64,000 nt of DNA. Source: Azospirillum brasilense (GTDB taxonomy: Bacteria; Pseudomonadota; Alphaproteobacteria; Azospirillales; Azospirillaceae). The notes under the pieces are model-generated. The model saw only the letters and a program-made list of their open reading frames with translations. It did no database searches and was not told the origin of the DNA. The translations under genes and the position numbers were made by a program. The stretch lies in NCBI RefSeq assembly GCF_007827795.1, contig NZ_VITI01000002.1, forward strand, positions 124,001 to 188,000, given 5' to 3'. This document shows positions 34,201 to 42,812 of this stretch, one piece after another (within the stretch, counting starts at the first letter, position 1; each line of letters starts with the position of its first letter).

Positions 34201-34591
34201 TGTAGTCGGCCAGCAGCGGCCCCGGCTCTTCCACCTCCAGATAGGGGCGCAACTCGCGCTCCAGCCAGGGTTCGTAGGCGAAGGGGATGGTCTGGGCCTT
34301 CTCCTCCAGGAAGAAGTCGAAGGGGTTGATCGCCGCGATCTCCGCGACGAGATCGACCTCGATCACGAATTCGCGGGTCTTTTCCGGGAAGACGAAGCGG
34401 GCCTGATAGTTGGACTGCGGGTCCTGCTGCCAGTTCAGGAAATGATGTTTCGGGGTGACGCGCAGCGAATAGCTGAGGATCGGGGTGCGGCAGTGGGGGG
34501 CCGGGCGGAGCCGGACGATCTGTGGCCCCAGATTGACCAATCGGTCGTAACGGTAGACGGTCTTGTGGTTGAGAGCGACGTGGATCGCCAT
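31247..34591 (-). CDS. Large transglutaminase/DUF2126 protein
   Basis: The 1114-residue protein begins MAIHVALNHKTVYRYDR. Its first 290 residues are a transglutaminase with Cys180 (RTGSCRDSAWLL), His229 (DLHAWTEVF) and Asp245 (GWVGLDPTSG). The rest is the long DUF2126 region (LTMGGEPTFVSIDDMD, FGQGKWYPGESLPRWAM, IEVNIHPSHNWDELV, GTGGGNHVVMGG), which carries many conserved acidic and His residues and resembles glutamine-synthetase-like or amidoligase folds; that link is inference. It is the first gene of the cluster, 127 bases upstream of the ATP-grasp/alpha-E gene. ATG 34591 is the family start. It diverges from an unknown plus-strand gene. Confidence 0.92.
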   Translation of the reverse strand: MAIHVALNHKTVYRYDRLVNLGPQIVRLRPAPHCRTPILSYSLRVTPKHHFLNWQQDPQSNYQARFVFPEKTREFVIEVDLVAEIAAINPFDFFLEEKAQTIPFAYEPWLERELRPYLEVEEPGPLLADYMTGISREPAASINFLVDINQRLQTDIGYVIRLEPGIQTCEETLGKRTGSCRDSAWLLVQVLRNLGLAARFVSGYLIQLTADQKALDGPSGPEEDFTDLHAWTEVFLPGAGWVGLDPTSGLLAGEGHIPLACTPDASSAAPISGLIDECEVEFGHEMSVTRIYEAPRVTKPYTPRQWAEIEALGHRIDEELTAGDVRLTMGGEPTFVSIDDMDGAEWNTTALGPNKRKMAADLVHRLANRFAPGGLLHFGQGKWYPGESLPRWAMTVYWRRDGEALWANSDLLAREDTDYGHTAEDAGAFLVSLAKKLGLDPALVLAAYEDPWHYLRRESLLPVNVDPLDSKLEDKEERARLAHVFTRGLNEPVGFALPINRKVTQQGPVWLSSAWPLRQERLLLMPGDSPVGFRLPLGSLPWVSPQDYPYSWETDPFEERAPLPPNRVPLRQHALREEAGRQDASRRNERVQRAMAEVRSEMPEHGKSAWWVVRTALTCEARNGRIHLFLPPMNTLEDYLAMLAEIEATALELDMPVVIEGYQPPKDPRLNSLAVTPDPGVIEVNIHPSHNWDELVRNTLDLYEDARQSRLGAEKFMIDGRHCGTGGGNHVVMGGATAADSPFLRRPDMLRSLIAFWQNHPSLSYAFSGMFIGPTSQAPRVDEARDDALYELEIAFNQIDKAAATGDCPPWMVDRVLRNLLTDVQGNTHRAEFCIDKLYSPDSSTGRLGLVEFRAFEMPPHAEMSLTQQLLLRALVARFWKTPYKGKLVRWGTELHDRFMLPYFVQQDLADVVADLRDHGYPIEERWFDPHMNFRFPVYGHVNQRGISLELRMALEPWNVLGEEPGGGGTVRYVDSSVERVQVRVAGLTDARYAITCNGRRVPLIPTGTEGEFVAGVRYRAWQPPSCLHPTIPVHTPLVFDILDQWAGRSIGGCTYHVMHPGGRSYDTFPVNANEAEGRRLARFFPFGHTPGSMETPAEERNPQFPMTLDLRRG

Positions 34592-34761
34592 GAAGTTCCA
34601 CCCGTTGTCTGCGCTGGCCGGTCCCCTGCGGCTCTCCGCCGCACGGAGTGGGCATAGTACCATCGAAGAGTTCGCGCAGACCAGAGCGCCTTCGCAAACG
34701 CGGCACGAACTGGTTGCACAAAAAACAAGCAGATGCATATTGGACCGGTTGCGTCTTTCAT

Positions 34762-34784
34762 CGCCGCCCGGACCGCTTTATAAA
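34762..34784 (+). promoter_or_regulatory. Weak promoter candidate for the unknown gene at 34851
   Basis: TATAAA at 34779-34784 stands out in a GC-rich region. A weak TTTCAT -35 ends 17 bases upstream. Initiation would leave a leader of about 60 bases before ATG 34851. Confidence 0.3.
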
Positions 34785-34850
34785 GACCCATCTCTGTCCG
34801 CCGGCCTTGTCCGTCGGACGGGAACGACGCAGGCAGAGTGTGCATCGGGA

Positions 34851-35777
34851 ATGGCGACGCTGGCGGGCCTGTCCATGGGTGGCGGTGCTCCGGCGGGCGA
34901 TGGGGCGCCCGGCGGTGCCACGCGCGGCGTCGTCACCGGAAAATACTTCAATTTCAACCCGCTGCCGCCGCCGCCGGACGTGCTCGGCAACCCGCTGGTC
35001 GTCGGCAATCTGCCGACCCACAAGGCGCCGAAGGAAACCTGGCGCAGCCGGTGGCAACGCCGTCTGGCGCGTTTCCACATCGGCAAGCAATCGGCGCAGG
35101 TGAAGCGGCGCTGGAAGATCCAGGACACCATCTCCTCGGTGATCGCCTCGGTGTCGCCCACGGCGACCATGCTGGGGGAGCGGGGGGGAGCGGAAAAGCG
35201 CAAGACGTCCGGCGCTCCGGTCATCGTGGTGCGGCACCCCTATCATCTCCGCCATGTCTTCGAACTGATCCTGCAGACGCCGGACGACCTCGCGGCGGAG
35301 CGCCGGTTCCTCGAACTGCTGATGGGGCGCGTTCTGCGCAAGTACGGGGAGCAACTCGCGCAAAACCGCGGCTCCGCCTTTTCCTTTGAAAACGAAGCGC
35401 GTGAGTATTTCTTTGCGGGGTTCAAGCTGGAGCGGCAGATCAAGAAATACACAAGCCCTGAAGAACGGTTTGCCGCACTGCAATCGATCTACGTGAATTA
35501 TTTCCATGGACGGAACTACTACCTTTACGCGCTGCTGCGCCGGGAGAAGATGGCGCCGGACAACAAGCTGTTCATGCTGAATTCCCGCGCCGTCTACTTC
35601 ATGGCGCGGATCGGCTGGAACGGAGAGCTGCTGGACAAGCCCAACCCGCGCTCGCTGCCCAGCCGGGAAGACATCTTTTTCCTCGTTCAGCGTGACAAGA
35701 CGGTCCTGACGCGCTATCGCAGCGATCAGGATTTCCAACGGCAGGTGAAGGCCGTCCTGGAAGCGTTTCCGGCGTAA
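34851..35777 (+). CDS. Protein of unknown function
   Basis: I do not recognise this 308-residue protein. It has a Gly/Ala/Pro-rich first 35 residues, then a basic segment (KETWRSRWQRRLARFHIG). A mostly helical, aromatic-rich C-terminal half follows (RHPYHLRHVFELILQ, NEAREYFFAGFKLERQIKKY, YVNYFHGRNYYLYALLRREK, LNSRAVYFMARIGWNG). No signal peptide, membrane helix or catalytic motif is evident. ATG 34851 follows GGGA closely; the frame is open back to 34563 but that part has no protein-like composition. It diverges from the DUF2126 gene with about 260 bases between them, and the LprI-like gene follows 13 bases later, so the two may be co-transcribed. Confidence 0.6.
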   Translation: MATLAGLSMGGGAPAGDGAPGGATRGVVTGKYFNFNPLPPPPDVLGNPLVVGNLPTHKAPKETWRSRWQRRLARFHIGKQSAQVKRRWKIQDTISSVIASVSPTATMLGERGGAEKRKTSGAPVIVVRHPYHLRHVFELILQTPDDLAAERRFLELLMGRVLRKYGEQLAQNRGSAFSFENEAREYFFAGFKLERQIKKYTSPEERFAALQSIYVNYFHGRNYYLYALLRREKMAPDNKLFMLNSRAVYFMARIGWNGELLDKPNPRSLPSREDIFFLVQRDKTVLTRYRSDQDFQRQVKAVLEAFPA

Positions 35778-35790
35778 GGGATTTTGTGCG

Positions 35791-36600
35791 ATGCGGGCAG
35801 CGATTCTTCTGGCGGGCATGCTGATGGCCGGGACGGCCATGGCGGCGGACACCAGCGGGGAGGCCGCCAAGCCTGCGGACTGTGCCGGGGAAACGCCGGT
35901 GGCGCTGCTGCTGTGCCGCGACGCGTCTCTGGCGGCCACCGCCGAGATGCTCGATTCGGCGGTACGGGCGCTGACCGATGAGGCCGGGAAAGCGGGTGAG
36001 GAGGCGGTCGCCGCCGGCCAGCGCGCCTGGGTCCAGCGGCGGGACGCCGCCTGTCCGGTCGCGGAAACCGATCTCGCCGACCCGAAGAAGAGCAAGGACC
36101 GCGCCGCCTGTCTGGCACGCCAGATGGCCGAGCGCAGCAAGGCGCTGGAATTGGAACTGGCCGCCCGCCGCGCCCCGCTGGCCGACGAGCCGCTGACCGT
36201 CACCGCCTCCGCCCCGCAACGCCCGGTTCAGCCCATCGGCCAAGGCCAGGCCAAGCCGGTCTCGGCGAAGCGCACAGTGGATGTGCCGGCCCTGACCGGC
36301 CGCTGGGCCAAGGCCGATCCGGCCACCCGGACGCCGATCGACGATTGCCGGACCTCCTTCCTGGAGATCACCGGCGACGGCGCCTTCAGCCTGCACGATC
36401 CGCGCATTGCCGTCTTCCCGCTGGAAGGCCCGCTGGCGCCCGGCGAGGGCGACGTGGCGGAGGGGCTGTCCTTCGGCGGGGAGGAAGGGTTGCCGGCGGG
36501 CACGCTGCGCCTGGACGCCGCCGAGGCGCCGCGGCTGGACCGCCTGTTCCTGAGCCTTGACCAACCGGCCTTCGGCGCCACCTTCGTCCGCTGCCGGTAA
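35791..36600 (+). CDS. Secreted LprI-like (DUF1311) protein
   Basis: The 269-residue protein has a clear signal peptide (MRAAILLAGMLMAGTAMAAD, cut after AMA). A domain resembling the lysozyme-inhibitor LprI/DUF1311 family follows, with four cysteines: DCAGETP, LLLCRDASLAA, RRDAACPVA and DRAACLARQM. A Gln/Trp segment (GQRAWVQRRDAAC) is the family hallmark. The C-terminal 100 residues (VDVPALTGRWAKADPA, DDCRTSFLEITGDGAFSL) form a second, unrecognised beta-rich domain with a further Cys pair. It should act in the periplasm, possibly against host lysozyme, though many DUF1311 proteins have no tested role. Confidence 0.7.
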   Translation: MRAAILLAGMLMAGTAMAADTSGEAAKPADCAGETPVALLLCRDASLAATAEMLDSAVRALTDEAGKAGEEAVAAGQRAWVQRRDAACPVAETDLADPKKSKDRAACLARQMAERSKALELELAARRAPLADEPLTVTASAPQRPVQPIGQGQAKPVSAKRTVDVPALTGRWAKADPATRTPIDDCRTSFLEITGDGAFSLHDPRIAVFPLEGPLAPGEGDVAEGLSFGGEEGLPAGTLRLDAAEAPRLDRLFLSLDQPAFGATFVRCR

Positions 36601-36616
36601 CGCTCGCGGCAGGCCC

Positions 36617-37555
36617 TCAACAGGCAAGCGGTTCCAGGCGAAGACGCAGGGTGCCGCTCAGTTCCTCACCCGGTTCGAGACGGCGCAGGCCGGTGTCGCG
36701 CTCCTCCGGATGGTTGACCGCGTCGGTCATGTGGGACACCGGCTCGACGCAGAGATAATCCTCGTCCGGTGGGGCATAGACGATGAGATGGCCGAATGGC
36801 CCTTCCGTCTCGATCGACAGCCGTCGGCCGAGCGTCGGCCAATCCAGCGCGGCCGCTCCGTCCCAGCCCGTGAAACCGTTGTCGAGGACGGTCCGGTCCA
36901 TGACGATTCCGTCCGCAAAGGCCCAGCGGGGCGGCACCGCCACGCGCTCCACCGGAAGGATGGTCGGACCGTTCAGCCAGACGCCGGCGACCCGGGCGGT
37001 CAAACGGGTGCCCGGCGGCTTCGGGAAATAGGGGTGCAGCCCGATCCCGGCGGGCATCGGTGTGTCGTCCTCGTTGACGAGAGAGAGAGTCAGGCTGGCC
37101 CCATCCTCCTCCAGCACCACGGTCTGCGTCGCGCGGTAGCGCCAGGGCCAGGCGTCGGCCGGGTGCCGGAAAACCATGCGCATGGCCGAGGCGCTGGCGT
37201 CCTCGACCGTCCAGGCGGCGCGCCAGCCATGGCCATGGATGACGTGCGGGTTGCCGTCGCCGTCGAGCGGAAGCCGCACCCGCCGCCCGTCGAAGCTGAA
37301 CTGCCCGCCGCCGATGCGATTGGAGAAGGGCACAAGCGGGAAGCAGCCCATGTCGTTGGCCGAACCGTGGCGCAACGCCCAATCGGAAGCCGGCCGCAAG
37401 AGGTCAATCGTTCGGTCCGCACCGTGCCAGGCGAGGCGGGCCACGACGCCACCGCGCTGTGGGCACAGCGTGCATTCCAGAGAGCCGTTCGCAGCGCTGC
37501 GATGCAGCGTAAGGCTGTGGTCGCCGATTCCCTGGTCCAACTCGACCTGCTCCAT
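36617..37555 (-). CDS. Aldose 1-epimerase-like mutarotase
   Basis: The 312-residue protein is a galactose-mutarotase-fold enzyme: LCPQRGGVVARLAWHG, CFPLVPFSNRIGGGQFSFDG (substrate Arg), HVIHGHGWRAAW with the catalytic His, and AGIGLHPYFPKPPGT with a second His. Such enzymes interconvert the anomers of aldoses such as glucose and galactose, and several in alphaproteobacteria act on sugar acids or phosphorylated sugars. ATG 37555 has GAGG five bases upstream. It converges with the LprI-like gene and diverges from the Ser/Thr kinase gene. A long inverted repeat (37640-37693) lies in its upstream region. Confidence 0.87.
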   Translation of the reverse strand: MEQVELDQGIGDHSLTLHRSAANGSLECTLCPQRGGVVARLAWHGADRTIDLLRPASDWALRHGSANDMGCFPLVPFSNRIGGGQFSFDGRRVRLPLDGDGNPHVIHGHGWRAAWTVEDASASAMRMVFRHPADAWPWRYRATQTVVLEEDGASLTLSLVNEDDTPMPAGIGLHPYFPKPPGTRLTARVAGVWLNGPTILPVERVAVPPRWAFADGIVMDRTVLDNGFTGWDGAAALDWPTLGRRLSIETEGPFGHLIVYAPPDEDYLCVEPVSHMTDAVNHPEERDTGLRRLEPGEELSGTLRLRLEPLAC

Positions 37556-37639
37556 CCGGACCTCGTGCCGGCGGTGGTTGGGCGCCGGTATCGGTTCGGG
37601 TATCGCACAGCCCGCAGGGGAAGGGAAGGGCGGGGCTGC

Positions 37640-37693
37640 GCGCAAAGGTGTGCCGTGGGCCAAGCCCAATGCCCCCTTGCGACACCTTTGCGC
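37640..37693. promoter_or_regulatory. 12-bp perfect inverted repeat between galM-like and kinase genes
   Basis: GCGCAAAGGTGT at 37640-37651 is the exact reverse complement of ACACCTTTGCGC at 37682-37693, with 30 bases between. It lies in the divergent promoter region. A regulator binding two sites on one face of DNA, or an RNA hairpin, would both fit. Confidence 0.6.
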
Positions 37694-37830
37694 AAACATC
37701 CCCGGTCGTCGTGCAACCGTGCCGATCAGCCATTTCGGCCGGCGTATACGGGCTGTTTACCGGATCGCGCGGATGATGACCGACCGTTCACGCCATCCGC
37801 CGCCGCGCCGATCCCGCCCAAAGGCCGCCC

Positions 37831-40488
37831 GTGTCAATGCCCGCCTCCAGGACGCCCGTCTCCGCCGGGGCAGCCGGCCCCGCCGGCATGCTCGACGAGG
37901 CGGCGCTGTGCCACACGCTCGCCGATCACCATGGCGGGCCGGCGCGGATGGTCATCGGCATCGTCCTGCGTCCGCATCTCGACAGCCTCGTGCTGACTCC
38001 GACGGAGCTGATCCACGGCAGCCGGCATCTGAAGGCGCTCCAGGCCAAGGCCACGCTGATGGAGTCCGCCCTGGGCCGGATCGCCACGGTGCAGGCCCGC
38101 CTTCCCGGCCAGGAGGCGAAGGCTCGCCGCCGTGCGCTGGACAACGCGCTTTCCGAAACCGTGGCGAAAGCCCGTGCCGCCCAACTCGCCTTCACCGGAT
38201 TGGCGCGGGGGCGCGCCCTCATCGACCTCATCCTGCGCAGCGCGCCGGGAAAATCGCCGACCGGCGACGCGGGATTCGATTTGCGCGCGGCGGTTTGCCT
38301 GGAACTTGAGGACTGCCGGACCTGGGCGTCGAAGCTCGACGCGCTGATCCAGCTTTTTCCGGCGGAGCGGCAGGACGGCCTGTCCGCGGTGCTGGACGAG
38401 GTGATTGGCGATGTGCTGGCCTCGCCCGCCGCGACGCAGGAGCTGTTCGGAAACACGCCTGCCGGCGGTTCGCCGCTGGTGAGGCTGTGCGACCTTCTGT
38501 TCGGGCGCGTGCCGATGGAGGCGTTCGGGCCGAACCGGTTGGGCGTTCTCAACGGCCTGTTCCGCCAGGGGCGCTTGCCAGCCGCCCGCGACATGGTGCT
38601 GGAGCGCATCCGGCGCCAGCTTCGCGCGCCGCAGACGCTCGGGCGCGGCACGGCGGAACAGGAGGCCGACCTGCTGCGCGCGCTGATGGGGCATCTGCTG
38701 ACCCCGACAGGGCTGACCGGCGGGTCCGCCATGGCCGACGCGCTGACCGTCCGCTACTCCCGCCGGCTGGAACAAGGCGGGGCGAGCGCCTACCGGCGTT
38801 CCATCGTGGGGCTCAGCGAAACGCAGCCGGACCTGATCTGTCGAATCCACTACTTGGTTGCCGTCGCCACGGTGCCCGCCGCGGAGCGGCACATGGGCGA
38901 GATCGTGGACGCGTTGGACGCCGCGCTGAAGAACGAGCTGCTGGTGGAGAACATGGTGCTCCAGACGCCCGACACGGCGCTGGTGCGGCAGGCCCTGACC
39001 GGCGCGGTGGAGGCCATCCGCGGTTCGGCGCTGGCGGAGCATGATCGGGAACGGATCGCCGCCCGCGCGGATTCGGTGGTCGATGACTTCACCCGGCGGG
39101 GCCGGCTCGTCCAGCGGCTCCGCCTGATCGAACCGATGCCGCGCCGCCGGATCATTCGCCTTGCGGAACTCGCCTGTTCCGGCCTGATCGGCGACCACGG
39201 GGCGCTTTCGGTCCTGCGCCAGCACATTCTGGAGACGGCCCGCCAGCCGCAGTTCCAGGCCGAACTGGCCGGCGCCCAGGGCGACGACATCGCCCAGGCC
39301 GAGGTTCGCCGTCTGTACGAGCTGCTCGACCGTCTGAGCCAGATGCAGTTGCCTTCGGCCAAGCCATCGTCCCAGCGCGACTTGGCGACAGCACGGTCCG
39401 CCTTCGAGCCTTGCGGTGCGACGGCGCTGCCCACCGTCGTGGCTCCGCCGGTCCGCGGCATCGCCCTTCCGGTGAGCGCCGTCGCGGTGACGATGGATGC
39501 GCCGCCGGCCGGCAACGCCGCGTCGGGCCTGTGCCCGGCCTGCTTCGCGCCGAAGGCCCCGCGCGAGGTGTGCCGGGATTGCGGCTACCCGGTCCGCGTC
39601 CAGAACCGCAACGGGGTCCATCTGCTTCCGGGAACGCGGCTGCTGGGCCGCTATCTGGTGGGCCGTGTCCTGGGGCAGGGGGGCTTTGGTGCCACCTATC
39701 TCGGCTGGGACGAACGGCTTCAGATCAAGGTCGCGGTGAAAGAGTTCTACCCCACCAATCTGGTGTCGCGCGTCGCCGGATCGCCGGGCGTCGCTCCCTT
39801 CTCCGACGAGCATGCGGACAGTTTCTCCGCGGGGCTGGCGAAATTCCTGGAGGAGGCGCGGATGCTCGCCCGCCTGCGGGAGGTCAAGGAGATCGTCAGC
39901 GTTCAGGACTTCTTCGAGGAGAACGAAACCGCCTACATCGTCATGGAGCTTCTCGACGGACGGACTCTGAAGCGGCATGTCTCCGAAAACGGCGGGCGGA
40001 TCGCCGCGCGCCCGACGCTGGCCCTGCTGTCACCGATCATCAAGGCGCTGCACGCCGTGCACGAGCAGGGCCTGATCCACCGTGACATCAGTCCCGACAA
40101 TATTTTCCTGACCAGCTCCGGCGACCGCAAGCTGCTGGATTTCGGCGCCGCGCGCCACGCCGCGGGAAAGAGCGCCGACCTGACGGTGATCCTGAAGCCG
40201 GGCTATGCGCCGCCCGAACAATATGCGCCGGATGGAAAGCAGGGGCCTTGGACGGACGTCTACGCGCTGTGCGCCACCGCTTACTTCGCGCTGACCGGCA
40301 AGACACCCCCCGACGCCACCAGCCGTTTCATGAGCGACCGGGTGCCCCGTCTGGCCGAAGGCGGTGCCACGGTGCCTCCGGGGTTCGAGAAGGTACTGTT
40401 GAGCGGCCTCTCGATGCGCTGGCAGGACCGTCCCCGCAGCATGCGGGATCTCCTGGTGGCGCTGACCGGGGCGATGAACGGGCCGTGA
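37831..40488 (+). CDS. Large Ser/Thr protein kinase with zinc-ribbon and helical N-terminal region
   Basis: The 885-residue protein has an unusual layout. Residues 1-550 are helical and match no domain I know (for example RIATVQARLPGQEAKARRRALDN). A small four-cysteine knuckle follows at Cys568, Cys571, Cys581 and Cys584. Then comes a complete Hanks-type kinase domain: glycine loop GQGGFGATYLG (615-625), Lys637 in VAVKEFYP, HRDISPDN with catalytic Asp752, and DFG at 770-772. All catalytic residues are present, so it should be active. No membrane helix is present. The start is GTG 37831 or ATG 37837. Neither a phosphatase nor an FHA gene is adjacent. Confidence 0.85.
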   Translation: MSMPASRTPVSAGAAGPAGMLDEAALCHTLADHHGGPARMVIGIVLRPHLDSLVLTPTELIHGSRHLKALQAKATLMESALGRIATVQARLPGQEAKARRRALDNALSETVAKARAAQLAFTGLARGRALIDLILRSAPGKSPTGDAGFDLRAAVCLELEDCRTWASKLDALIQLFPAERQDGLSAVLDEVIGDVLASPAATQELFGNTPAGGSPLVRLCDLLFGRVPMEAFGPNRLGVLNGLFRQGRLPAARDMVLERIRRQLRAPQTLGRGTAEQEADLLRALMGHLLTPTGLTGGSAMADALTVRYSRRLEQGGASAYRRSIVGLSETQPDLICRIHYLVAVATVPAAERHMGEIVDALDAALKNELLVENMVLQTPDTALVRQALTGAVEAIRGSALAEHDRERIAARADSVVDDFTRRGRLVQRLRLIEPMPRRRIIRLAELACSGLIGDHGALSVLRQHILETARQPQFQAELAGAQGDDIAQAEVRRLYELLDRLSQMQLPSAKPSSQRDLATARSAFEPCGATALPTVVAPPVRGIALPVSAVAVTMDAPPAGNAASGLCPACFAPKAPREVCRDCGYPVRVQNRNGVHLLPGTRLLGRYLVGRVLGQGGFGATYLGWDERLQIKVAVKEFYPTNLVSRVAGSPGVAPFSDEHADSFSAGLAKFLEEARMLARLREVKEIVSVQDFFEENETAYIVMELLDGRTLKRHVSENGGRIAARPTLALLSPIIKALHAVHEQGLIHRDISPDNIFLTSSGDRKLLDFGAARHAAGKSADLTVILKPGYAPPEQYAPDGKQGPWTDVYALCATAYFALTGKTPPDATSRFMSDRVPRLAEGGATVPPGFEKVLLSGLSMRWQDRPRSMRDLLVALTGAMNGP

Positions 40489-40514
40489 CGCCCCGGAGGA
40501 ACGGGGCGGGAAAC

Positions 40515-40540
40515 GGGGCGGTGCGCGGTTTCACCGCCCC
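40515..40540 (+). terminator. Stem-loop after the kinase gene
   Basis: GGGGCGGT at 40515-40522 pairs with ACCGCCCC at 40533-40540 across a ten-base loop, 27 bases after the kinase stop. There is no U-tract on the plus strand. Confidence 0.45.
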
Positions 40541-40550
40541 AATCACCTGA

Positions 40551-40580
40551 ATGAGGACCGCCGTGATCGGCGATCCTCAT
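40551..40580 (-). terminator. Stem-loop after the cyclophilin gene
   Basis: ATGAGGA-C-CGCCG pairs with CGGCG-A-TCCTCAT (one mismatch) around TGAT, 12 bases after the minus-strand cyclophilin stop. It lies between convergent genes and may serve both strands; the U-tract is weak. Confidence 0.5.
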
Positions 40581-40591
40581 CTCCGGCGCCG

Positions 40592-41143
<552 letters not shown>

Positions 41144-41369
41144 GCGAAACACTCCGATGTGCCGATTCCGCGGACGCGACCATAGGGGAAACCGGCGCCG
41201 ATGCAAAGACGCCCTGCGGGGCTGCCTTCATCGGCGGGGTTCCGACCGGCGGCCAACCGTTGTCGCAACTCTGCATGGTCGCGCCGCGCCCGCGATGGAC
41301 GATACACTGCCGTTCGGGTGTTCATACCCGAAAGAGACCGATGGCGATTTCGACGGCGAGGGGCAGGGC

Positions 41370-42812
41370 GTGCGGCAGCAAAGCGTGCGGCGGTTGAGGC
41401 GATGGCTGGTGTTGGTGAAACTGGCGCTGATCGGCGGCGCGGTCGCCCTGCTCGTTCAGAACCGGACCGATCTGGCCGGCTTCGCCGCCACACAGGCGCT
41501 GCGCCGCGCCGGCTTTCCGGACGCCGCCGTAACGGTGACCGACCTGTCCGTGGAGCGGACCCGCGCCCTGGTCCGTCTGGACCGGCAGGGTTCGGTTGGC
41601 GGCACCCTCACCGTCCGTCACCCGCTGGACGCCCTCATGGAAGGGCGAATCGAGCGCCTTGACCTTGGGGACGCCCGCCTGCGGCTGGACGCGGCCAAGG
41701 ACGGCAGCCTGCGCATCGCCGGCTACCCGTTGACCGGTTCCGCCGGGACGGCGGGAAGCGGTGGCGCGGCGGGCGGTGGCTCCATCGCGATCCCCATAGA
41801 CACCATTCAACTCGGCGATGCCGCGGTCACGCTGGCGACGCCGCGGGGGACGGCCATCGGGACCCTGCGCCTGACCATGACCCGCGATGGAGCGATTCAC
41901 CGCGGGCAGGCGACGCTGACGGCTCCGGCCAAGGGGCTGCCGGTCCTCACCCATTGGATGGGTGCCGGCACCATCGCCGAGACGACGGGCACCCTGACGG
42001 CCAAGGCCCGCCTGACCTGGGATGGCGTGGCGTTGAAGGCCCAGGGCGACCTGCTGCTCGCTGACCTCGCTGGGCAATTCGGACCGGTGTCGGCCAGCGG
42101 AATCAACGGGGTGCTGTCCTTTCCCAGCCTGTTCCCCCCGGTGATCGCGGCGGGTCAGACGCTTGCGGTGAAGCTGCTCGACGTCGGGTTGCCGCTGACC
42201 GACGGCACCCTCCGCTTCGGCTATGGGGCGAAGGGTCGGCTGAGCGTGGAGCGCGCCGAATGGCATTGGGCCGGCGGCATTCTGCGGGCGGACCCCTTCG
42301 CCATCGATCCGGTGGCGCCGCGTGGGACGGTGACGCTGCGGGCGGAGGGCGTCCATCTCGGCCCCATGCTGGCGATGGTCGCGGTGGACGGGCTGGAGGC
42401 GAGCGGAACGGTCAGCGGGCGCCTGCCGGTGCGCATCGGGGCCGATTCGGTCCATCTGAACGGCGGTCTGCTGGAGGCCGACGGTCCCGGCACGCTGCGC
42501 TACGACCCCGAGAACCCGCCCGGCTTCCTGAAGGGGGAGGAGGGCAGCCCGACGGCCCTGCTGATGGGGGCGCTGACCGACTTCCGCTACGACACGCTGA
42601 GCGCCACCGTCGAGGGGCAGGCCGGCGGAGAGCTGGCGGTCGGCATCGCCATCCGCGGCTCCAACCCGGCATTCTACGATGGCTATCCGGTCGCGCTTAA
42701 TCTTAAGGTGAGCGGCGCGCTCGACCGGATTCTGCGGCAGAGCCTCGACACCTACCGCATACCCGAGACGGTCCGCGACCGCATGACGGAGTTCCAACGA
42801 AGGAATCCATGA
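41370..42812 (+). CDS. ydbH: YdbH-like AsmA-type envelope protein
   Basis: The 480-residue protein has an N-terminal membrane helix (WLVLVKLALIGGAVALLVQ) and a long periplasmic beta-rich chain ending in the YdbH-type sequence TYRIPETVRDRMTEFQRRNP. YdbH belongs to the AsmA-like group of bridge proteins that move phospholipids between the inner and outer membranes in E. coli, where it works with YnbE. It is shorter than E. coli YdbH (about 880 residues), so the bridge is probably truncated. The start is assigned to GTG 41370 because GAGGGG is six bases upstream; an ATG at 41295 would add an unlikely 25-residue head. It overlaps the ynbE gene as ATGA. Confidence 0.82.
   Translation: MRQQSVRRLRRWLVLVKLALIGGAVALLVQNRTDLAGFAATQALRRAGFPDAAVTVTDLSVERTRALVRLDRQGSVGGTLTVRHPLDALMEGRIERLDLGDARLRLDAAKDGSLRIAGYPLTGSAGTAGSGGAAGGGSIAIPIDTIQLGDAAVTLATPRGTAIGTLRLTMTRDGAIHRGQATLTAPAKGLPVLTHWMGAGTIAETTGTLTAKARLTWDGVALKAQGDLLLADLAGQFGPVSASGINGVLSFPSLFPPVIAAGQTLAVKLLDVGLPLTDGTLRFGYGAKGRLSVERAEWHWAGGILRADPFAIDPVAPRGTVTLRAEGVHLGPMLAMVAVDGLEASGTVSGRLPVRIGADSVHLNGGLLEADGPGTLRYDPENPPGFLKGEEGSPTALLMGALTDFRYDTLSATVEGQAGGELAVGIAIRGSNPAFYDGYPVALNLKVSGALDRILRQSLDTYRIPETVRDRMTEFQRRNP

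Noticed and set aside
28441-34657. Two long plus-strand frames opposite the transglutaminase/ATP-grasp cluster
   Set aside because: The minus strand encodes clear catalytic motifs across the same span; the plus-strand translations have no domains.
37834-39978. Long minus-strand frame opposite the Ser/Thr kinase gene
   Set aside because: The plus strand carries the complete kinase motifs and the downstream hairpin; the antisense frame has no recognisable features.
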